Positions 19,929 to 27,500 of a stretch of DNA of 27,500 nucleotides are shown here, one piece after another (the first letter of the stretch is position 1; the number at the start of each line of letters is the position of its first letter). The notes beneath the pieces were generated by a model. That model had not been told where the DNA came from. It saw only the letters and a list, made by a program, of their open reading frames with translations, and searched no databases. The position numbers and the translations under genes are program-made. The DNA is taken from positions 167,510 to 195,009 of the forward strand of contig JAQGDQ010000249.1 of the NCBI GenBank assembly GCA_030141605.1, given 5' to 3'. Source of the DNA: Tubiluchus corallicola (Eukaryota; Priapulida; Priapulimorpha; Priapulimorphida; Tubiluchidae).

Positions 19929-20048
19929 AAGCCTACAGCACTTGGTATTCCTAGGCGGACACCCATCCAAGTACTAACCAGGCTCTACGTTGCTTAACTT
20001 TGGTGATCAGACGAGAACCGGTGTTTTCAACGTGATTTGGCCGTAGTA
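19929..20048 (-). rRNA. 5S rRNA-like sequence (pseudogene or SINE3 head)
   Basis: On the minus strand, 120 bp matches the 5S rRNA layout: TACGGCCAAATCACGTTGAA, CGGTTCTCGTCTGATCACC, AAGTTAAGCAACG, GCCTGGTTAGTACTTGGATG, GGAATACC, GTGCTGTAGGC. The internal control region is recognisable and the length is canonical. Departures from the usual sequence include GTGTCCGCC for GTGACCGCC, CCTAGG for CCTGGG and CCAAATC for CCATATC. The 3' end runs into TTGCGGG with no T-run terminator. That fits a pseudogene or a 5S-derived SINE better than an active gene. Confidence 0.85.
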
Positions 20049-20352
20049 TCAAGTAAGCATATGAACGTATAAAAAAATGATAAAATTCCCAACAGGTGCG
20101 CAATAAAAAAAATTCCGGGGAGATTAGACGGAAACAAAAGTATTTTTGTGGTAGGCCTAATAGGTAGCAAGAATCCAAACACTTAATTTATTAATAAGAG
20201 TAGCTGAACATAACTCAAAAATTGACTTGTTAATTAGCGGCCAGCCAACATGGTTTTAAATTAGTCAATGAATTAATTACGCTATTTTGTGGAAAAGGTT
20301 GTTGACAGCGTCGATTGATCGAGACTGCCTTGAAAAGATGAGTATTCGAGAC

Positions 20353-20424
20353 TCTGCAGCTCGGTGGACGAGCACGAGTTTTAATCGTTTCGAGGTTTGC
20401 GGTTCAAGTATTGGTATGGCTACA
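20353..20424 (+). pseudogene. tRNA-Lys(UUU)-like sequence
   Basis: AGCTCGGTGGACGAGC is a good D arm/box A. It is followed by ACGA-GTTTTAA-TCGT (four-pair anticodon stem, TTT anticodon after T) and GGTTCAAGT (T-loop start). From memory tRNA-Lys has AGCTCAGTCGGTAGAGC, CTTTTAATC and GGTTCAAGTCC in the same order. The T stem does not pair and the anticodon stem is short. It is therefore a decayed tRNA or a SINE head, not a functional gene. Confidence 0.55.
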
Positions 20425-20549
20425 ATTTTGTAGTGTCCATTTTCTTCATCAAATATTCCGAGTGTGTCAATTTTTATTTTTAACATAAGCTGGTAGGTTT
20501 ATTCATAAAATCAAAAGCATTCGTGCTTCATTATGTGTCCAATACTCTG

Positions 20550-20725
20550 TTCTACACACACACACACGCACATACGCACGCACGCACGCACACACATAGA
20601 TATAGACAGATAGATAAATAGACAGATAGATAGATAGACAAACAGATAGATATACAGGCGGATAGACACATATATATAGATAGATATATTGACATTGACA
20701 TTATATTGACATATATACTTGACAT
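20550..20725. repeat. Compound CA / GATA microsatellite
   Basis: (CA)n/(CGCA)n followed by (GATA)n and (GACA)-type repeats, ending in TTGACAT repeats. It lies about 150 bp left of the duplication junction at 20871/20872. Confidence 0.95.
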
Positions 20726-21504
20726 TGCTTCACTTTTTTCTGCTTCTTATGTTGGTTTGAGTTCCTGATTTATATGTAATTATTAGTTTTGTTTTTGGTG
20801 AGTTTAAATTTTCCATTTTGTTTGCTAAATTAAATTTTGCTTCTTCTCATTGCCAAATTTATTTACTGTTGGATGGATTGCCCCCACTTTGGAACGGATC
20901 TTCCGGGCATCCGATGTAATTAATTCAGAATTAGAGATTCTAAGTTCTGCGGGGATTTCCGACACATTTCAAATACAAAGTTGAAGGATTTAGCTGAGTG
21001 GTGACGTTGTGCACTTGTAGTTTTGTATAAGTTAAGTTGTCGTCTATAGAAGCACACCTCTATAGACTCCCATTCGTAAATTTCCAGTAATTTCTTAACC
21101 TTCTAGATGGTTGGGTTCATTTCAGTTCGCACAAAACGCTAGGATCTAGGAATAAAATTACAATAAGCACGTCGTGTAATTAGCAAAATCACTTTAAAGT
21201 TGTAATCGCTTCGTGCTCGGACGCTCCCGTTTTCAATGCCCATTCTTCTTTCATCCACGCGATTCGCCTTGAAGAAAAGTAGCGCGCTGTCGATTTTCGT
21301 CAAAGTATAAGTTCTTACATAAACATTAGTTAGTTGATTTTGTAACATTTTTATCTGAATATTAGGTAAGCTGAAGAAGTCTGAACTAGTTTAAGCAGCG
21401 CGCCTGGACGCGCTTACGAAAAATCACGAATCTCCCAGTTATGTCATAATTTTTTTTCAAACAAATTGTTGTGCAACTACCACGCCTGGAAATTCCTATT
21501 CACA

Positions 21505-21570
21505 GGTATTGTTGTTGTTGTTGTTGCTGTTGCTGTTGCTACTGCTGCTCCTGCTCTTGTTGTTGTTTAT
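21505..21570. repeat. TTG/CTG trinucleotide microsatellite, copy 2
   Basis: Same interrupted trinucleotide run as at 13131, with no obvious length change between copies. Confidence 0.9.
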
Positions 21571-21896
21571 GGGTAATTGTAGCTCGATTGGTAACCAAAA
21601 ATTTCAGAAGATACAATAATTTAAATTGCCCAAAGTAGTCTCCGTACGAAGGGGACAACGTAGTGCAGCACATCATATAGTGCATTAATGTAAGTGTAGA
21701 GATTAGTACTAAACTTTATGTACCTATGACAATAATAATATATTATTAAATTGTGTCAGACTTGTGTTTCATAAAGTGTTTTGCAGGTTTCCTTGTTATA
21801 GTTTTCTAAGTTTAAGCGATAACGGTAAAATGAACCCAAAGTGCAAAACGACTTGTCCTTTCCTTTAATTTGGCCTTGATTTAAGAGCGGCTAATC

Positions 21897-22396
21897 CAGG
21901 GGTGTGCAAATTATCCGACTAGCCGGGCCACATTAAACTTTCCCGCAATTCCTGCGGGCCACAGGCAGTTTGATCAAGGAGCCAAGTACAGAAAGGCCTA
22001 ATAACGACTTTTTTGCATCCGACCTGCGTACATCATTACTACTACACTCAAGAAACTATTTTAGAAGTTATTAAAATTTATATTACAAACCACATATTTC
22101 TACTTTCAGGACAGATAGTGGTAATTTCATTACAATGCATATTAGTAATGTGTATCACACAGTCTGTGTAGTACAGTGACATTAAGTTACAACCATCTTG
22201 TAAGGGTTAATGGCATCCGATCTAGTAGAAAAAACTACCCGCACTATCTTTGGGATCGTGGTACGGACTTCAGCTGGATACACTCAATTAATCGCCAGGG
22301 CCGCACTTTCATTAGGTTGACAAATCTCTTCGCGGGCCACACAAACTCTTTTGGCGGGTCGCAAGTGGCCCGCGGGCCGCAATTTGCACACCCCTG
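21897..22396. mobile_element. hAT MITE, copy 2
   Basis: Same element at offset 8374, same length and same termini. Here the 8-bp target duplication GGCTAATC is perfect on both sides (21889-21896 and 22397-22404). The insertion therefore predates the duplication, and copy 1 later acquired a substitution. Confidence 0.9.
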
Positions 22397-22913
22397 GGCT
22401 AATCCCTAATCGCACTCTCGTTATCGGGAATTTTCCCTTCCCTCACTCTTTGTTTGTCGTGGTTCGTATCTAGTGTGTACAATGTAATGGGTTTCTTCCA
22501 AAGCGTGTCAACTTAAGCAGAGCTGCAGCTATCAGACGCAATTAAATATGTTACCCTGGCAACATCAGCAGTGATGCGGATGCTGCGCTCTTGGCTTCGC
22601 GTGGGTGTGATGCTACTACAGGTTGGAGTGTGGGGAAACGTTGAGAAACAGGAGTTAATGATTATTAGATTTGACAGTCAATTATGCGTTTTATTACAGC
22701 ACTCACTTGTCTACCTTTACCCTTTTGTCACATCCGCCCACGCGTCAAGATGATTTTTCCACTAAGAACAGCTGCTGAATTGATCATACGTGGGTGAGAA
22801 GCATGTTTGCGTAATACATTGCATCATCTGCTTTACTTGGTTTACTGCTGGCTCATCTGTTGTGAAGCTCAACATTTCTTGATATAATTTTTATTAATCA
22901 TTAGTTTTTAATT

Positions 22914-23601
22914 GGGTCATTCTCCACAGAACGTACAATTTTTCTCCACAGAACGTACAATTTTTGTCCACAGAACGTACAATTTTTGTCCACAGAACGT
23001 ACAATTTTTCTCCACAGAACGTACAATTTTTCTCCACAGAACGTACAATTTTTGTCCACAGAACGTTCAATTTTTCTCCACAGAACGTACAATTTTTGTC
23101 CACAGAACGTACAATTTTTGTCCACAGAACGTACAATTTTTCTCCACAGAACGTACAATTTTTGTCCACAGAACGTACAATTTTTGTCCACAGAATGTAC
23201 AATTTTTGTCCACAGAATGTACAATTTTTGTCCCAGGATAATTTTTTTTTAAATAACAAAGTTTCTGGTGCAATACTGTCTCATGACTGGTAGACACTAA
23301 AGAAAGAGACTTATTCCAGTTGTATGTGTTACCTCATTAGTCATTGTTGTTACCTTGTCATTCCTGTTATGGCCCAAAATTTCTCTATAGTTCTGAAGCA
23401 GAATCTTCTTCTGAGCAGTGAAGTGGCACATCTAATTCATTTTTATTACCATTACATTTGTACAATGTGATATGTTTTCATCCTTCTTCGTAAATGAGCT
23501 ACGTCCATTTAAGATGCATGTCAGATGCAAACACTGTCTAACAAACGTGAAAACCAGTTCAACATATAAAAATGTTGAATTTGTACTGTAGAGAATGACC
23601 C
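22914..23601. mobile_element. MITE with internal 22-bp array, copy 2
   Basis: Same element, 688 bp. The extra 44 bp are exactly two more 22-bp units. Termini and AATT flanks are as in copy 1. Confidence 0.75.
22923..23230. repeat. 22-bp minisatellite, 14 units
   Basis: Copy 2 of the array. Last-base order is C G G C C G C G G C G G G G. Unit 7 has GTTCAA; units 13 and 14 both carry the AATG variant that copy 1 has once. Confidence 0.97.
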
Positions 23602-23827
23602 AATTATTATCAATAGTCATATTATTACATTCTCTTGTTAAAACATTAAAAATCCCACACAAGAAATTTCAGCTATAAAACAAGTTTATTTATTTCTATG
23701 CAGTCTAAACTTTCATCCTTGAACTAGTATGCATAACATTTACCTTCATTGAATTGCTGGCTTCCTTTTACTTCATGGAAAATACTTACCTGGGCTGTTG
23801 GTTTTTACACATCACATTGTAAGCATT

Positions 23828-24352
23828 GAGGAGAGAGAGAGGGGGCGAGGGGGAGAAAAGAGCAGAGACAGAGAGAGAGAAGAGAGAAGAGAGAGGAGAG
23901 AAAAGAGCAGAGACAGAGAGAGAGGAGAGAAAAGAGCAGAGACAGAGAGAGAGAAGAGAGAGGAGAGAAAAGAGCAGAGAGAGAAGAGAGAGGGAGAGAG
24001 GAGAGAAAAGAGCAGAGACAGAGAGAGAGGAGACAAAAGAGCAGAGACAGAGAGAGAGAAGAGAGAGGGAGAGAGGAGAGAAAAGAGCAGAGACAGAGAC
24101 AGAGAAGAGAGAGGGAGAGAAGAGAGAGAGAGAAGAGAGGAGAGAGAAAGAGGAGAGAAAAGAGAAGAGAGGGGGAGAGAAGAGAGTGAGAAAGAGAGAG
24201 AGAGAAGAGAGAGGGAGAGAGGAGAGAAAAGAGCAGAGAGAGAGAAGTGAGAAGAGAGAGGAAGAGCAGAGAGAAGTGAGAAGAGAGAGGGAGAGACAGA
24301 GAAGAGAGGAGAGAAAAGAGAAGAGAGAGGGAGAGAAGAGAGGGAGAAAGAG
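23828..24352. repeat. GA-rich microsatellite/minisatellite, copy 2
   Basis: Counterpart of the copy-1 array with rearranged modules. The long pure (GA)n run at the start of copy 1 is absent here and is replaced by a G-richer segment. Confidence 0.95.
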
Positions 24353-24466
24353 TATCACTATAAAATTTATAAAATAAAGTTTACGAAACTCACATGTATT
24401 CTACTTGATTTATTAGTGTCTTAGCTTTAGAACTACTTCATATTATCTAAAGCGATAATGCTCAAA

Positions 24467-24494
24467 ACAATAATAATAATAATAATAATAATAT
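24467..24494. repeat. AAT microsatellite, copy 2
   Basis: Uninterrupted (AAT)n run corresponding to 16036-16089. Confidence 0.9.
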
Positions 24495-24885
24495 TAAAAA
24501 GAAGAAACACTGTAGAAACATTCTATTTATAAAATTACTATGTCAATAACACAGATGACCATCTAACAGTCCTCACTTCACCCTCATTTTAACAGTTTAA
24601 AATGAAGCCAGAGAATTTTGATAAACCAATATAAATGATGGGGTAGTTCATTTTTGCTATTATGTGTTTGATTTTTCATGCCAGTCAATTTAATCACTAC
24701 AAGTGCTGGGTTACCCTATAGGCCAGTATAGGCTGCATCCTGGAGCCCCTCACGCTTGGGAGGGAGCCCATCCTTTGCATTGCCGACTTTTAATAAAGGA
24801 GGCCAGAAAGTCTGGAAATCCGATTTTAAAGTGACTCCTAGTTTGTGTTAAACAATCCCTGTTTGACGTCTTTAATTTGAGACAA

Positions 24886-25314
24886 AGGGCAGTTGCTTGA
24901 GGCCCTTCATTTGGGGTATTTGAGGCACCTCTTTGAAGCCCCTTATTTGAAATATGGGCCCTTGCTTGAGGCCCTTCGTTTGAGATTTTTGAGGCACCTC
25001 TTTGAAGCCCCTGATTTGAAATATGGGGCCCTTGCTTGAGGCCCTTCGTTTGAGATTTTTGAGGCACCTCTTTGAAGCCCCTGATTTGAAATATGGGGCC
25101 CTTGCTTGAGGCCCTTCATTTCAGATTTTTGAGGCACCTCTTTGAAGCCCCTGATTTGAAATATGGGGCCCTTGCTTGAGGCCCTTCGTTTGAGATTTTT
25201 GAGGCACCTCTTTGAAGCCCCTGATTTGAAATATGGGGCCCTTGCTTGAGGCCCTTCATTTCAGATTTTTGAGGCACCTCTTTGAAACCCCTGATTTGAA
25301 ATATGGGGCCCCCG
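24886..25314. repeat. 70-bp minisatellite, 6 units
   Basis: Copy 2 has one more 70-bp unit than copy 1. The TTTCAG variant (for TTTGAG) occurs in two non-adjacent units here and once in copy 1. Confidence 0.95.
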
Positions 25315-25376
25315 GTTATGGAAATGTTACTAAAATATATCACAAGTAAAAAATATTCGAGGCGAGTGCGAGCAGA

Positions 25377-25750
25377 TTAGAGGGTGGCTCCGTCTGACGG
25401 GGCTCCATAATTTCATTATCCTGGGGGTCCCCAGAAGGTCACAATCCGGCCGTGCATACGAAGCGAAACGCACTGGAATGTAAAAGAACTTTAATCTCTC
25501 CATGTTTGTTTCCTATGTCTGCTAGCTCGGTTTGTAGAACATTGCACTGAAAACCTGCTACGTTTAGAGGGTGGTTCCGTCTGACGGGGCTCCAGAATTC
25601 ATTATCCTAGGGGTCCCCAGAAGGTCACAATCCGGCCGTGCACACGAAGCGAAACGCACTGGAATGTAGAAGAACTTTAATCTCTCCATGTTTGTTTCCA
25701 ATGTCTGCTAGCTCGGTTTGTAGAACATTGCACTGAAAACCTGCTACGTT
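25377..25750. repeat. 176-186-bp tandem repeat, 2 units
   Basis: Only two units (starts at 25377 and 25564) against four in copy 1, the largest length difference between the duplicated blocks. Confidence 0.95.
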
Positions 25751-25848
25751 GCAGGTTTAAGCAAGTCCTGTATGTGACACCTAGACTGGTTAAGTATTAA
25801 GCAAGAGTGAATAGTAAGAGCGTATGTGTACACCCCAGAAATGCGTAT

Positions 25849-26620
25849 GGGATGAACAGTAGTGGGATGAACAGTGGTGGGATGAACAATAGTGGGATGA
25901 ACTGCAGTGAGATGAACAGTGGCGGGATGAACAGTAGTGAGATGAACAGTAGTGGGATGAACAGTGGTGAGATGAACAGTAATGGGATGAACAGTGGTGG
26001 GATGAACAGTAGTGGGATGAACAGTAACGTGATGAACAGTAGTGTGATGAACAGTAGTGGGATGAACAGTGGTGGGATGAACAGTAGTGGGATGAACAGT
26101 AGTGGGATGAGCAGTGGTGGGATGAACAGTAGTGGGATGAACGGTAGTGGGATGAACAGTGGTGGGACGAACAGTAGTGTGATGAACAGCGGTGGGATGA
26201 ACAGTAGTGGGATGAACGGTAGTGGGATGAACAGTGGTGGGACGAACAGTAGTGTGATGAACAGCGGTGGGATGAACAGTAGTGGGATGAACAGTAGTGA
26301 GATGAACAGTGGTGGGATGAACAGTGTGGAATGAACAGTAGTGGGATGAACAGTGGTGGGATGAACAGTGTGAAATGAACAGTAGTGGGATGAACAGTGG
26401 TGGGACGAACAGTAGTGTGATGAACAGCGGTGGGATGAACAGTAGTGGGATGAACAGTAGTGGGATGAACAGCGGTGGGATGAACAGTGGTGGGATGAAC
26501 AGCAGTGGGATGAACAGTAGTGAGATGAACGGTGGTGGGATGAACAGTAGTGGGATGAACAGTAGTGAGGTGAATGGTAGTGAGATGAACAGTAGTGCGA
26601 TGAACAGTAGTGGGATGAAC
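25849..26620. repeat. 15-bp minisatellite, about 51 units
   Basis: Copy 2 is about seven units longer. Irregular units at 26326-26335 and 26369-26376 (GTGTGGAATG, GTGTGAAATG) break the plus frame. A block with GGGACGAACAGTAGTGTG repeats at about 26163, 26238 and 26402; the first two are 75 bp (five units) apart. Confidence 0.97.
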
Positions 26621-27500
26621 AGGTGAATTTAGAGAGCGCGTTGTTTTCTACACAGATTGTTAACTTAGAAATTCTCGCATAAATTAACACCAAATAGGGT
26701 GCCAGGTGTCCTTCTTTTGCACAGTACTGATTTTGAGCACTCTTTCCTTCGTACCTCGTAACTTTAAGGAGGACAATAATTTATCCTTCTTTTTGGGGCC
26801 TATCAAAAAAAATTTATGTAAATGCTTTTACATTTTTGACAACTGAGAGGGACATTAGCTATTCTTTAACTTATTTAGATTGTAATTTCATGTAGTTGCT
26901 GCTGGCAACACTAGTGCAGTGTGACCAGTTTCACGTGACTAATCAGGGTTGCCATGGTCAGGGAAAATTCTGGAAAATCCTTAAAAATACAGGCCATCTT
27001 GGAAAGTCGTGGAAAAGTCGGGGAAAAAGATAATTTGGTAAAAAGTTGGGGAAAATGATGAAAATGGGGGCGAAAATTCAGGGAAATTGAAAAGGGTTTC
27101 GATATTTTTCCAGAGATATTTTTCAGCGATTCGTGTTGAAATCAAATTTGCCTATGGCAGGTTCCCAGTTTTGATTTCTGTTCCAAAAATAATGATTGGA
27201 TTAAGAAAGTTTATTTAATGTGATTAGTGTCATTTCATTAGCACTACTGCAACTGTGCCGACACATTATATATCAGTATATGTATGAATGTTCATACACA
27301 AAAATGTTTGAATACGTTTAAAAAAATTTTTAAAGCTTTAAGCTGAATCATGGAATATTTAAAATCAGTTGAAATTAAAGTTTGTTTATTTCCCACTGGT
27401 TAGCAGTAATGTTTTAAATTTTTTTCATTTCTCATTTTTTCATTTTCATGCTTTGTCTTTTAGTTTCGTATTACAAAATTATCGTATAATTATTGATTAT

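Larger units (their letters stand above)
12498..20871. repeat. Tandem duplication, copy 1 (about 8.37 kb)
   Basis: Co-linear with 20872 to the window end. The shared sequence begins at GATGGATTGCCCCC (12498 and 20872; offset 8374). The offset changes only within arrays (8418 after the 22-bp array, 8476 after the 70-bp array, 8130 after the 176-bp array, 8240 at the window end). About 9 substitutions in the first 700 bp suggest roughly 1-2% divergence. That copy 1 extends to 20871 is inferred from the tandem arrangement; direct comparison is possible only up to about 19260. Confidence 0.92.
20872..27500. repeat. Tandem duplication, copy 2 (truncated by window)
   Basis: Matches 12498-19260 in the same orientation throughout. 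The counterparts of 19261-20871 (GC-rich block, 5S-like and tRNA-like sequences) would lie beyond the right edge. The truncated open stretch at its start (WIAPTLERIF) lacks everything upstream of the breakpoint. Confidence 0.92.

Noticed and set aside
19929-20048. Functional 5S rRNA gene
   Set aside because: Core substitutions and no T-run terminator at the 3' end make an active gene unlikely; kept as a 5S-like sequence.

Overview
The window is non-coding-rich nuclear DNA from an animal, probably a protostome invertebrate. The reasons are a split gene with GT-AG introns, tRNA- and 5S-derived repeats, hAT and pogo/Tigger-type miniature transposons, several minisatellites, and a 5S-like sequence with the invertebrate-type CGGTTCTCG..GATCACC..GTTAAGCAACG core. 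Nothing fixes the phylum.

Positions 1-10800 hold the 5' part of one gene on the minus strand. Four exons (10780-10497, 7404-7284, 6193-6096, 3377-3200) have mutually compatible splice phases. Together they encode about 204 residues resembling, in order and spacing, the N-terminus and first ankyrin repeat of group VI calcium-independent phospholipase A2 (PLA2G6/iPLA2-beta). The remaining ankyrin repeats and the patatin-type catalytic domain would lie left of base 1. The introns contain a 2.8-kb, 41-bp minisatellite with higher-order repeats and a 30-bp minisatellite. They also hold a hAT-type element with an 8-bp target duplication, a pogo/Tigger-like MITE, a tRNA-headed SINE, four pieces of an undescribed dispersed repeat, and a GC-rich orphan block.

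Positions 10800-12500 are AT-rich. The exception is a GC-richer 155-codon open stretch (12143-12607) that I do not recognise.

Positions 12498-20871 and 20872 to the window end are two head-to-tail copies of a block of about 8.37 kb, differing by roughly 1-2% by eye in the parts I compared. Each copy carries, in order: a TTG/CTG microsatellite, a hAT MITE, a second MITE whose terminal inverted repeat has grown into a 22-bp array, a GA-rich array, an AAT microsatellite, a 70-bp array (two diverged 35-bp halves), a 176-186-bp array that includes a transposon-like end, and a 15-bp array. Every array differs in length between copies. Only copy 1 is fully inside the window. Its distal part holds a GC-rich block joined to a 120-bp 5S rRNA-like sequence without a T-run terminator, a tRNA-Lys-like sequence and a CA/GATA microsatellite.

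Apart from the phospholipase exons, and possibly the 12143-12607 stretch, I see no convincing protein-coding sequence. The many long open frames inside arrays are by-products of repeat periodicity. The duplication could be real, or it could be a haplotype retained twice in the assembly; the sequence alone cannot decide.
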